From an uncultured bacterium (GTDB taxonomy: Bacteria > Cyanobacteriota > Vampirovibrionia > Gastranaerophilales > Gastranaerophilaceae): 64,000 nucleotides of DNA. The notes below the pieces were generated by a model, which was given only the letters and a program-made list of their open reading frames with translations, was not told the origin of the DNA and did not search any database. The stretch's first letter is position 1; every line of letters begins with the position of its first letter. The stretch is from positions 48,137 through 112,136 of the forward strand of contig CADAKY010000003.1 in assembly GCA_902788575.1 (NCBI GenBank), written 5' to 3'. Shown here one piece after another: positions 25,384-33,144 of the stretch. The translations under genes and the position numbers were made by a program.

Positions 25384-26907
25384 ATGGTAACAAAAGCTAT
25401 AACTGCTGCAACAATCGGAATTGACTCCTGCAAAATAGAGGTCGAAGTAGATGTTGTGAATGCGTTGCCTAACGTAAGTATAGTCGGGCTTCCCGATAGT
25501 GCCGTGAGTGAAGCAAGAGAGCGTGTTCATTCCGCTATCAAGAACTCGGGATTTTCTTTCCCGACAGGAAGAGTTATCGTGAACCTTGCACCTGCGGATA
25601 TAAGAAAAGAAGGCACGAACTTTGATTTACCTATCGCAATAGGAATTTTGAAAGAGCAGGGTGTGGAAATTCCGGATGAACCTAATACAGCTTTTTTGGG
25701 AGAATTATCGCTGGACGGCTCTTTAAGAAAAGTAAACGGAATACTCCCGCTTGTATCCGGCCTAAAAGATGAGGGCATAAATACAGTTTTTGTCCCCAAA
25801 AATAATGCTAAAGAGGCTGCTCTTGTTCAGGGAATATCTGTTTTTGGCGCTGAACATCTGCGTGATATTGTTAATCATTATTCCGGAACCCCGATTGAAA
25901 AAACCACTGTTGATGTAAACAAATATCTGGAAGAAAACGCAAATACCGATTATTCCTTTGATTTTAAGGATGTAAAAGGACAACAAAAGGCAAAAAAAGC
26001 TTTAGAAATAGCAGCCGCCGGCGGTCATAACATTTTGATGTCCGGCTCTCCGGGGTCGGGAAAAACACTTATGGCAAAATGTCTTGCATCTATTCTTCCG
26101 CCGCTGGAGCTTAAAGAAGCACTTGAATTAACAAAAATTTACAGCGTTTCAGGGTTACTAAAATCCGAAAATCCGCTTATGACAGAACGACCTTACAGAG
26201 CGGTTCACCATACAGCGTCTCCAAATGGGATTATTGGAGGAGGAACTAACCCAAAACCTGGAGAAATCACTCTTGCACACAGAGGAGTGCTTTTTCTCGA
26301 TGAGATGGCAGAGTTCCCGAGACCGGTGCTTGAAGTTTTGCGCCAGCCGATTGAAGACGGTGTTGTGGTGATTTCACGCGCAAAAAATTCAATAAGATAT
26401 CCCGCGCAATTTATGCTTGTGGGCGCAATGAATCCCTGTCCGTGCGGATATTTGGGCGATAAAGAAAAGGATTGCACATGTTCTGATTTTCAGATACAAA
26501 GATATCGTTCAAAACTTTCAGGACCACTGCTGGACAGAATTGACCTTTTGGTAAATGTTCCGCGGCTTACAACAGAAGAACTTATCAATACTAAAACCGA
26601 ATCAGAGCCTTCAATTAAAATCAGAGAGCGAGTTATTAAGGCGAGAAAAATTCAGGCAGAAAGATTTAAAAACGAAGGAATTTTTACAAATGCCGAGATG
26701 GGAAGTAAAGAAATCAAGAAATACTGCCGTCTTGATGAAAAAACTTCTGAATTTATGAAAACGGCTGCTGCAAAATACGGGCTTTCGGGCAGAAAATTTG
26801 ACAGGATTCTGAAGCTTGCAAGAACAGTTGCAGACTTATCGGGTGAAAAAGATATCCGAATAGAACATCTTACACAGGCTTTACAGTATCGTGTTGATGT
26901 TATTTAA
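25384..26907 (+). CDS. comM: YifB/ComM-family Mg-chelatase-like AAA+ ATPase
   Basis: A 507-residue protein with the three family parts: an N-terminal S5-fold ChlI-like domain (NVSIVGLPDSAVSEARERV), a central Mg-chelatase AAA+ domain with Walker A GSPGSGKT near residue 220 and Walker B LFLDEMAEF, and a C-terminal Mg_chelatase_C helical domain (FDRILKLARTVADLSG). A Cys cluster NPCPCGYLGDKEKDCTC is the usual insertion. ComM is a hexameric helicase promoting branch migration in natural transformation. Its presence alongside type IV pilin genes is consistent with DNA uptake. It follows panB and ends before the pilin gene. Confidence 0.94.
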   Translation: MVTKAITAATIGIDSCKIEVEVDVVNALPNVSIVGLPDSAVSEARERVHSAIKNSGFSFPTGRVIVNLAPADIRKEGTNFDLPIAIGILKEQGVEIPDEPNTAFLGELSLDGSLRKVNGILPLVSGLKDEGINTVFVPKNNAKEAALVQGISVFGAEHLRDIVNHYSGTPIEKTTVDVNKYLEENANTDYSFDFKDVKGQQKAKKALEIAAAGGHNILMSGSPGSGKTLMAKCLASILPPLELKEALELTKIYSVSGLLKSENPLMTERPYRAVHHTASPNGIIGGGTNPKPGEITLAHRGVLFLDEMAEFPRPVLEVLRQPIEDGVVVISRAKNSIRYPAQFMLVGAMNPCPCGYLGDKEKDCTCSDFQIQRYRSKLSGPLLDRIDLLVNVPRLTTEELINTKTESEPSIKIRERVIKARKIQAERFKNEGIFTNAEMGSKEIKKYCRLDEKTSEFMKTAAAKYGLSGRKFDRILKLARTVADLSGEKDIRIEHLTQALQYRVDVI

Positions 26908-26952
26908 AAAATTTGGTACAATAAGTATATAAATTTTTAAGAGAGGGAAAAT

Positions 26953-27717
26953 ATGAAAAAATTAGGCTTTACATTGGCGGAAGTACTTATAACCCTTGCA
27001 ATTATCGGTGTTGTAGCGGCAATAACGATTCCTGCCCTTATGCACAGCATGGATAAAACCCATTATACAAGTGCAATAAAAACTTTTCAAAGTAATTTTA
27101 CAAACGGTTTTGCGGAAATGATGGCAACCGAGATGGTAGATTCTTTAAGAGACGCTTCTCCTTGGAATTGTTTTGGCAATGACATGGTACTTTTTTCAAA
27201 CACAGATGATCACAAATGCATATATAAAGCAATGAAAAACTATTTTTCACTTTCGGATCCGATAGATGGAGTTCCTGAAGGTGTGGTTATCCATGATATA
27301 GCAGGTAATACTATGAACAATGCATTTGAAGAAACTATAAGATATACTTTACCAAACAATATGACTATTAACATAAATTATATGTCTCCTCATACTGATA
27401 AAACAAAAGCTGAGTGCGAAGCCATAAAAGATAAAGGCGGCAGCATGTGCGGTATTGCGGCACATATCTTTCTTGATGTAAACGGAAATAAAAAACCGAA
27501 TATAGTAGGTAAAGATATTTATCGTTTTGCACTTGGACCTAACGGAAAATTGTATCCGGCTGGCGGCAAAGACGAATCTATATATAATGGAGGAACAAAT
27601 TCTAAATGGAAAACTACCTGCAATGGTAAACCGCTTCCGGAGGCTTGTAAAGGAGAAGAATCTTATAACCTGACCGGCAGAGTTGTTGAAGAAGGTACAC
27701 AAATTACATATTACTAA
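26953..27717 (+). CDS. type IV pilin-like protein
   Basis: A 254-residue protein with a class III-type prepilin leader: MKKLG, then FTLAEVLITLAIIGVVAAIT. Cleavage is expected between Gly5 and Phe6, with Glu at +5 of the mature protein. The rest is a globular domain with paired cysteines that could form disulfides (for example CFGND and CIYKAM). Later, VNGNKKPNIVGKDIYRFALGPNGKLYPAGG also occurs, in similar form, in the second pilin at 44111-44887 (DVNGETKPNRAGRDMFKYVVGVNGAFYPVGG, shown here only as a comparison of the block). Such pseudopilins form surface fibres or secretion pistons. A TACAAT box precedes it, and a terminator follows. Confidence 0.86.
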   Translation: MKKLGFTLAEVLITLAIIGVVAAITIPALMHSMDKTHYTSAIKTFQSNFTNGFAEMMATEMVDSLRDASPWNCFGNDMVLFSNTDDHKCIYKAMKNYFSLSDPIDGVPEGVVIHDIAGNTMNNAFEETIRYTLPNNMTININYMSPHTDKTKAECEAIKDKGGSMCGIAAHIFLDVNGNKKPNIVGKDIYRFALGPNGKLYPAGGKDESIYNGGTNSKWKTTCNGKPLPEACKGEESYNLTGRVVEEGTQITYY

Positions 27718-27734
27718 AAAGAATTTAAATATTT

Positions 27735-27769
27735 AAAAAAAGACCGGATTAAAAATCCGGTCTTTTTTT
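27735..27769 (+). terminator. rho-independent terminator after the pilin gene
   Basis: The arms AGACCGGATT and AATCCGGTCT form a 10-bp stem with a short A-rich loop, flanked by an A-run before and seven T's after, so it could work in both directions. It lies about 25 bases after the pilin stop. Confidence 0.9.
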
Positions 27770-27788
27770 ACAAAATAAAACAATATAT

Positions 27789-27915
27789 CGAGGACGCGGA
27801 AAAATCCAAAATTTGACAGAATTTTGAGATTTTCCCGCGTCCGACTTTGGTGGGTGAGAGTCAAACCCTATGCGGGATAGCATAGGGATTGACTCGAAAC
27901 CGTTCCTCTGAGTTT
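27789..27915. repeat. 127-bp dispersed double-hairpin repeat, copy A
   Basis: This 127-bp sequence matches 52302-52428 in the same orientation at 124 of 127 positions by eye. It folds as two hairpins. The first pairs GGACGCGGAAAAATC with GATTTTCCCGCGTCC (14 of 15) around an inner AAAATT/AATTTT stem. The second pairs GAGTCAAACCCTATGC with GCATAGGGATTGACTC (15 of 16) around GGGATA. It has no ORF. In copy A the sequence then continues into a further inverted GAGTTT/AAACTC hairpin up to about 27946. It sits between the pilin terminator and the next gene. Confidence 0.88.
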
Positions 27916-28049
27916 ACGCGAAAAACGTGAGTTTTTCCGCAAACTCTATCAAATTTACAAAACTTTACAAAACTCCAAAAGCATGGCAATTTTTGAATTT
28001 TCTGATACTTTATATAAATATAGTGTGTCAAAATAAAGGTTGTTTAATT

Positions 28050-29189
28050 ATGACAAATCAAATGTTTAATCCTCAGCCGAATTATTCAGGCGTAACAATC
28101 CAAATAGCGAATCCTGCCGTTAATGTAACCCCAAACGGATTCCCAAACAGAGCAGCGTGTCCTCAGAGCTGTTGTTATCCGACAAACCCTATATACCAAA
28201 CAAATCAGGGACAAACAATTCCGAACGTGGGACAAATGATTCCGAACAGGTCACAAAGTGTTCAAGCCGGCGGAATTCCTCAGCTTGAAGGAGGACAGAA
28301 AAATTCGCAAAATGGCACAGAGTACGGTCAAAACGCACAGACAACTGATTCAGGATACCCTTACGCATATCCTTCAGAATACTATTTGAATAACTACGGA
28401 AATCCTGCAAATTCAGTTCAAAATCCGCAAAATTCCGTTCAGATAAACAACCCTCCTCAAACAGAAAATCCTCAGACTCTAGGTTATCAACCTGTAAATG
28501 AAATAAGAGAGGGAAATGGAGCAAATAGGGTAAATGGTGAAGATTTTGCAAAAGGCGGTTTTATTGCAGGAGAAAATTTAGAAATTCCGCCTCAGGAAGA
28601 AAATGTACCGTCACACAGAGTAGACCCTAATGCCGGAATTTCGCAGTATAAAGATTATGCTGACACCCCGAAAGTCAAAGAGCCGGAGGACATGACTGCT
28701 TCCAAAAATATTATCGGCAGTCTGGATAAAAGAAATGCAGAAATAAAAGAAGCAAAGAAAAATACAAAAGAACAAAAAATTGTTGCATTGACAGATGAAT
28801 ACATTATGTCGCTGGAAAATTATCTGAATAACCCAAACGATGAACTTCGTTTAATGGCGGCAAAAGAAATTTTAACAAGACTGGATGAAGACAAAAACAG
28901 ATATGATGATGCTGCTTTAAATGCACTTTTGAACAAAATGCTTCAAGACCCATCCAAGTTAATCAGACTGGCAGCATTATCAGCATTTGCTTCACAACTT
29001 GCAAGCGGTAACGAATACACAGTACAGCTATTGCAAAATATTCAGACAAACCCGAACGCAGACAAAGAAGATGCCCTGCAAGCGGCAGATATACTCCTGA
29101 AGATGTCATCCGGTGTGGAAGTCAGAAACGTTCCGTCTTCTGAAGTTAAGCGTGAACAGTACAAAATGAAACCAAGAAAATCTGTATAG
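28050..29189 (+). CDS. Asn/Gln/Pro-rich protein with HEAT-like C-terminus
   Basis: A 379-residue protein. I chose the ATG at 28050; the frame is open earlier, but that stretch runs into the dispersed repeat and has no ribosome site. The first 170 residues are rich in Asn, Gln and Pro, with near-repeats such as GQTIPNVGQMIPN, and look disordered. A charged segment follows, then about 100 helical residues (DEYIMSLENYLNNPNDELR, ALNALLNKMLQDPSKLIRLAALSAFA) typical of HEAT/ARM repeats. I do not recognise the protein. It leads a group of three co-directional genes (to 31346) that are probably lineage-specific. Confidence 0.6.
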   Translation: MTNQMFNPQPNYSGVTIQIANPAVNVTPNGFPNRAACPQSCCYPTNPIYQTNQGQTIPNVGQMIPNRSQSVQAGGIPQLEGGQKNSQNGTEYGQNAQTTDSGYPYAYPSEYYLNNYGNPANSVQNPQNSVQINNPPQTENPQTLGYQPVNEIREGNGANRVNGEDFAKGGFIAGENLEIPPQEENVPSHRVDPNAGISQYKDYADTPKVKEPEDMTASKNIIGSLDKRNAEIKEAKKNTKEQKIVALTDEYIMSLENYLNNPNDELRLMAAKEILTRLDEDKNRYDDAALNALLNKMLQDPSKLIRLAALSAFASQLASGNEYTVQLLQNIQTNPNADKEDALQAADILLKMSSGVEVRNVPSSEVKREQYKMKPRKSV

Positions 29190-29193
29190 GTAA

Positions 29194-29649
29194 ATGAAAA
29201 TGGGAATCGTATCAAATATAATATGCAAAACTGCAGGAATCGCGGGTATGGGCGCGGTATTGTATGATGCTTATACGGTTGGCAGCGAGCAATCTTACAG
29301 AACTTCCCAGAAATATACCGCTGACAGATTTGAAAAAATTGTTTCCGCTCAAAGAACTCTGACAGATGAAAGCCATGTTGCAAGCGCAATGCAAAACAAA
29401 ATTGCGGATTTAAGAATGAGCAACCCACTGATACCTTTCTGGGGCAGAGTTAAAGGATTCTTTGAAGGTTCACTGGAATCTCTTGGCAACAATATAATCC
29501 CAGTTGCATGCGCATCACTTGCACTTCTTACAAAAGGATTCTTGTCTAAAGCCGGTGCTGCAGGGCTTGGCGGATGTGCACTTTATGCGATTCTTAATGA
29601 AGGTTTCGGAATCGGAAAAAACACACCTATAGATGAAGCACAAAAATAG
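29194..29649 (+). CDS. small membrane-associated hypothetical protein
   Basis: A 151-residue protein beginning 4 bases after the previous gene. It has two weak hydrophobic stretches, near the N-terminus (IICKTAGIAGMGAVLYDAY) and near the C-terminus (NNIIPVACASLALLTKGFL, then AGAAGLGGCALYAIL), the second pair probably forming a hairpin in the membrane. The stretch between is polar and helical. I do not recognise it. Its neighbour at 29685 also has several helices, so the two products may act together at the membrane. Confidence 0.6.
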   Translation: MKMGIVSNIICKTAGIAGMGAVLYDAYTVGSEQSYRTSQKYTADRFEKIVSAQRTLTDESHVASAMQNKIADLRMSNPLIPFWGRVKGFFEGSLESLGNNIIPVACASLALLTKGFLSKAGAAGLGGCALYAILNEGFGIGKNTPIDEAQK

Positions 29650-29684
29650 CAAAAAAAAATTTTATAGATTTATAAATAAAAAGT

Positions 29685-31346
29685 ATGTCTACATTTAGTG
29701 ATTACAAACTTTATAAACAATACGAACCCGAATATTCAGGATGGAAGCTTCAACGGGACACCCAAAACGCAAAACGTCTTGAATATTTAAAAAAACATCC
29801 TGAATTAAATAACAAACAGGATATTCAAAGGGCTCAGTCACTTTTGCGCGCAATAGACATTATGGATGAATATTCCCAAAAACGTGCCGAGGATATGGAG
29901 GTCGCAACAGAAACGGTTGTTGGTTATGCAATGGATGCGGCTGCATTTATAGGTATGGGCGCAGGTTTATTTTTGTGTAAAATAAAACCGGTAGAAGACT
30001 TAATTTTAAAGATTTTGAAACCGATAGGGAATGCCTTAAAGAAAGACTTTACAAAAACAGAAGGTTCTAAGGCTATTGCCGTACAGGTGGCAGGACTCGG
30101 TTTCGGTGTATTGCTCAGTATGTTTGCGGCGATTCCTTTAATGGCATGGGCTGCAAAGACTGAAGTTTCCGCTTCAAGAAAAGGCAGATTTGAAGCTATG
30201 GATAAGGAGCTTGACAACCCTAACGGGTTTGCTGTTTTAACGAACGAACAAATAAAAGAGGCACAGGAAATAGCAAAAGGGATTAATGTTGAGGAGAAAA
30301 CAGGAAACAAAATTACAAAAGGATTTCAGGATAGTTGGAAGACCGTAAGAGATATGGTTACGGATTCTGATGAATATCTCAAACAAAGAATAGAATTCTT
30401 GCAGGAGCTGGAAGAACGCGACAACAGAATAAACGACAACATGACTCCGGAGGAAATTGAAGCGGCAAAACGCGATAAACAACTTTTAACAAAGATTGTT
30501 GAAAAAATTGATATAGCTTCGCAGGATTATGCAGAGAACGCCGAACTCGGAACTCAAACCGCCGTTTTATCGCTGGGTGCATTCGGCAGTTTGCTGTCAC
30601 TTGGTTTGAACAAACTTTTAAACTTTTTAAATATAAAATCAGCCGGTAAAGTTTCTGCAATTACAAACATTGTAACCGGCGCGGCAGTCATTGCGGGAAG
30701 TATCTTTGCGGCTCAGATTCAAAAACATGCTTCAAGAGTCGGAAGATATAAAGTTAAGCAGGAATTAATGAGAAACCCTGAAGAACTTATTTATGTTGAC
30801 GATGAAAAAGCCTCCAAGCTGGAAAATGTTGAACCCAAACAGCAAAAGAAAAAATCGTTCTTTAAATTCTTAGCAGGTTTATATAAGGACAACAAAGAAT
30901 ATCAGGATTACAAAAAGAAACAGGGCAAGGCTGAAAAGCAATTCTACAAAGCAACTGAACAACTTGAACTATCGGAAAAACAAATTAAAGATGCTGTAAC
31001 ATTGCAAAAGAATACATTCAGAACTTTCAATAAAATTGATGAAAATTCTCAAAAATATTCAGAAAGCGTAGAAGCTCTGGGAAAAGCTTTAATGACACCG
31101 ATTTCATTAATATTCGCAACAATCGGCGGTATTGCGGCACCGCTTATTGCATTCGGAAAGAAACTTCCGCAGACAAAAATAGAGTACGCAAACAGTTATG
31201 CAAAGATGTACGGAGTAATTCTTTTAAGCGTTCTTCCTTCTATCATAATGAACGCTGCCATAACAAAAGAACAGAAAAAAGCATCAAGAGTTGCCGATAT
31301 GATGGCAATAAAAGAGCTTGACGATTACAAAAATTTTAGAGCATAA
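29685..31346 (+). CDS. multi-helix membrane hypothetical protein
   Basis: A 553-residue protein that I do not recognise. Hydrophobic segments occur near residues 82-100, 130-160, 293-345 and 465-520, separated by long Lys/Glu-rich helical parts likely to form coiled coils (for example KRAEDMEVATETV and EKQFYKATEQLELSEK). Ala/Gly-rich stretches resemble membrane-inserted spacer helices. Its general style is like the 640-residue protein at 50293 (charged helices, AAP/IAA stretches), though I cannot align them by eye. The gene ends just before a two-way terminator. It may be translated together with the preceding two genes. Confidence 0.6.
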   Translation: MSTFSDYKLYKQYEPEYSGWKLQRDTQNAKRLEYLKKHPELNNKQDIQRAQSLLRAIDIMDEYSQKRAEDMEVATETVVGYAMDAAAFIGMGAGLFLCKIKPVEDLILKILKPIGNALKKDFTKTEGSKAIAVQVAGLGFGVLLSMFAAIPLMAWAAKTEVSASRKGRFEAMDKELDNPNGFAVLTNEQIKEAQEIAKGINVEEKTGNKITKGFQDSWKTVRDMVTDSDEYLKQRIEFLQELEERDNRINDNMTPEEIEAAKRDKQLLTKIVEKIDIASQDYAENAELGTQTAVLSLGAFGSLLSLGLNKLLNFLNIKSAGKVSAITNIVTGAAVIAGSIFAAQIQKHASRVGRYKVKQELMRNPEELIYVDDEKASKLENVEPKQQKKKSFFKFLAGLYKDNKEYQDYKKKQGKAEKQFYKATEQLELSEKQIKDAVTLQKNTFRTFNKIDENSQKYSESVEALGKALMTPISLIFATIGGIAAPLIAFGKKLPQTKIEYANSYAKMYGVILLSVLPSIIMNAAITKEQKKASRVADMMAIKELDDYKNFRA

Positions 31347-31360
31347 AAATTTACAATAAA

Positions 31361-31398
31361 AAACAACCGCTTGTATAAACAGGCGGTTGTTTTTTATT
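31361..31398. terminator. two-way rho-independent terminator
   Basis: The arms AACAACCGCTTGT and ACAGGCGGTTGTT make a 13-bp stem with one mismatch and loop ATAA, flanked by A's on the left and T's on the right. It serves the plus-strand gene ending at 31346 and the minus-strand zinc-ribbon gene ending at 31410. Confidence 0.9.
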
Positions 31399-31409
31399 TT
31401 CTTTTTTAT

Positions 31410-31574
31410 TTATCCTTCTTTATCTTCCTGAATCGGATAAACATAGTGTTCACCGCAATTCGGGCAAACAACTTCCTGCTGTTTTCCGTCTTCAAGCTTT
31501 GCCACTTCAAAAAGTGTTTTGCAGCCTGACTGTGTACATCTTATTGCCCATGTAGGTCTTATCAATTTTGCCAT
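31410..31574 (-). CDS. small zinc-ribbon protein, 54 residues
   Basis: A short ORF of 54 residues. It begins with ATG at 31574 behind AGGAG with 7-base spacing. The protein has a treble pair of cysteines, CTQSGC near residue 13 and CPNCG near residues 37-41, giving a plausible Cys4 zinc site, and the pattern MAKLIRPTWAIRC at the start. Its end is acidic. I do not know its role; such mini zinc ribbons often bind nucleic acid or ribosomal parts. It precedes a shared terminator and lies downstream of the 115-residue gene in the same direction, 22 bases away, so they are probably one unit. Confidence 0.72.
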   Translation of the reverse strand: MAKLIRPTWAIRCTQSGCKTLFEVAKLEDGKQQEVVCPNCGEHYVYPIQEDKEG

Positions 31575-31595
31575 TTCATATCTCCTTTATAATGT

Positions 31596-31943
31596 TTAAA
31601 ACGGTTTTGTCTGACTTAATTTTGCACGTAATTCACGAAATCTTGCTATATCCTCCTGAGGCTTTGGAGATTCTCTAAATAAAGCCTGAGATGTAGGATG
31701 TACCATAAGAACATAGTCCATGTGAATCTCCAGAAAATCATATCTTTTTGGCGGCTGATTTGAATTTCTGGTATAAATTTCAACATTTGTAACCGCTAAA
31801 AATCTGCGTTCTCTGTCATTCAACAAATCAGTAAGTTCACGGTTTGTGTCTGTGTATTTGGAAACGTGAACAGTACCCTTGATATCGTGCTCCGAAGTTA
31901 AAATTATTACCTCTATAGGTATCGTATCTGTATTTTTTGCCAT
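31596..31943 (-). CDS. conserved-looking small hypothetical protein
   Basis: A 115-residue protein, beta-rich in the first two-thirds: IPIEVIILTSEHDIKGTVHV, then LTDLLNDRERRFLAVTNVEIY, then LEIHMDYVLMVHP. The order (strand, IKG strand, L-x-D-x-L-N helix, F-L-x-V strand) is seen in a family of small uncharacterised bacterial proteins, which I recall but cannot name securely. The tail is helical and charged. It starts with ATG at 31943 behind AGAGGGG. It is followed by the 54-residue zinc-ribbon gene and is divergent from the gene at 32118. Confidence 0.66.
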   Translation of the reverse strand: MAKNTDTIPIEVIILTSEHDIKGTVHVSKYTDTNRELTDLLNDRERRFLAVTNVEIYTRNSNQPPKRYDFLEIHMDYVLMVHPTSQALFRESPKPQEDIARFRELRAKLSQTKPF

Positions 31944-32117
31944 GAATTGTCCCCTCTTATATACAATAAATTTTATAATATTTTCTTTCTTCTGTCCAGC
32001 CTGTTTAAAAAATTATCACATTTTTCCGTTTTTTAAAATTTTTGTAACAAAAATGATGACAAAAAATTATGTTTGAGTTTATATATAAATGTGTATCCCA
32101 ATGCAAGGAGTATAAAA

Positions 32118-32750
32118 ATGCGTATTCAACCAATTCAGACACAAATCAAAAACATCAGACACAGTCAAAAAAGCAGACTTTCTACCGGCTCTCCGTCATT
32201 TAAAGCGAATTATAATGAAGTAATGACGGATGTATTAAGCAGAGATTTAAGACATAGCGCATATGCAGAACAGGCTATAAGCGATTTATACAAATCATTA
32301 ATCAAAGAAAACAATATTATAAAAACAGCTGAAGAAAAATTGCTGTCAAAATGGTTTATGTATAAAGGAACACATCTGATAAAAGAATTATGCAAACCTA
32401 TAGCAGATGTAACTCCTGAATTGAGAGATATTGTTTTTAAATCAAAAAAAGAGGGTCTGGCTCTTATCAAACAAAACAATGATGGAAAATTATACATAAA
32501 CCACTTGGGGAAACATGGTTTTTGGGATTCTATTTTTGAAAACGAATCAGCACCAAATGATATCAGAATAAATTTTTTCGGAAAAGACGGCAACTTTGAA
32601 ATCAGCACAGATTCAAAAGGCAGAATAATTACAGAACAATCTTGGAGATCAGGATTTTGGAAGAAAAACACTTATGCTAAGTATACCGGGGAGAGATGCG
32701 GACAAAAAACAGGTAACACATCTGATACTTTCATTATGCCGCCATTCTAA
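32118..32750 (+). CDS. hypothetical protein with N-terminal FKA-type motif
   Basis: A 210-residue protein that I do not recognise. ATG 32118 is preceded by AAGGAG; an earlier in-frame start at 32073 is not. The first 35 residues are basic and polar and include SPSFKANYNE. Proteins at 58306 and 50293 carry similar short F-K/R-G/A/S motifs near their N-termini, so it may be a shared tag. The remainder is mixed alpha/beta with KLYINHLGKHGFWDS and no membrane helix. It stands alone, divergent from the 115-residue gene. A gene-free stretch with repeats follows. Confidence 0.6.
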   Translation: MRIQPIQTQIKNIRHSQKSRLSTGSPSFKANYNEVMTDVLSRDLRHSAYAEQAISDLYKSLIKENNIIKTAEEKLLSKWFMYKGTHLIKELCKPIADVTPELRDIVFKSKKEGLALIKQNNDGKLYINHLGKHGFWDSIFENESAPNDIRINFFGKDGNFEISTDSKGRIITEQSWRSGFWKKNTYAKYTGERCGQKTGNTSDTFIMPPF

Positions 32751-32802
32751 CAAATAAACAACAGGTTAGGATTTCTGCCTCAACAATAACTTTTCATGTC
32801 AT

Positions 32803-32907
32803 AGCGAATCGTAGGGTGGGAAATGCGATAAACATTGAATTTTGCGATACTTGAATATTCATTTTCACCAAATTTTGTCCAGCCCCCATCCGAATCCGTA
32901 ATTCGCT
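32803..32907. repeat. palindromic repeat family 2, copy with inverted ends
   Basis: The 105-bp segment begins AGCGAAT and ends ATTCGCT. After the left end it reads CGTAGGGTGGGAAATGCG, then TTGAATATTCATTTTCACC. The same layout is at 63764-63832. A piece of about 29 bases near the right end (CCATCCGAATCC to ATTCGCT) recurs at 7233-7261. This resembles a decayed MITE. Confidence 0.6.
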
Positions 32908-32983
32908 AACGCTCAAACGGCTTCTACCTTCCCCCTCGGAATCCCTCCCAAACTGGAAAGCAACCGACAAGCGAAGGCTAAAA

Positions 32984-33087
32984 AATAGTAATAAGGAAAT
33001 GCACATAGAGTCAGGCTGTATAAACATTTAGCACAAATAGCAAAAGTATTGAATGTTGATTTGAGTGAATTGTTTGTTAATTTATAG
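32984..33087 (+). pseudogene. remnant of an XRE-type helix-turn-helix gene
   Basis: In one frame the sequence reads KEMHIESG followed by a stop at the pattern of an XRE recognition helix (normally xIExGxxNP). After a one-frame shift it reads RLYKHLAQIAKVLNVDLSEL then FVNL and a stop at 33085, which is the standard C-terminus of small Cro/C1-type repressors. The two frames join at about 33012, so the gene is frameshifted and lacks its N-terminal half. No intact start is visible. It is fairly typical of a decayed regulator. Confidence 0.45.
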
Positions 33088-33088
33088 C

Positions 33089-33124
33089 AAAACAAAAGGC
33101 GAATTACTTCGCCTTTTGTTTTTA
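33089..33124. terminator. terminator of nifJ (both directions possible)
   Basis: ACAAAAGGCGAA, loop TTAC, TTCGCCTTTTGT: a 12-bp perfect stem followed by T's on the plus strand and preceded by A/T-rich DNA on the other side. It lies just past the nifJ stop on the minus strand. Confidence 0.9.
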
Positions 33125-33144
33125 CGAAAAGTTTTTCGTTTCTT

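Larger units (their letters stand above)
32751..33144. other. gene-free stretch of about 390 bases
   Basis: It holds, in order, a palindromic repeat copy with inverted ends (32803-32907), a decayed XRE-type coding remnant (about 32984-33087), and a terminator (33089-33124) shared by nifJ. The ORF of 77 residues on the minus strand here is a translation of the repeat and is not a gene. Confidence 0.6.

Noticed and set aside
27789..27915. Dispersed repeat as an insertion sequence.
   Set aside because: At 127 bp it has no room for a transposase and no ORF.
32794..33027. 77-residue minus-strand ORF.
   Set aside because: It is a translation of repeat family 2; a similar string appears in the ORF at 63518-63862, which shows shared repeat DNA rather than protein.
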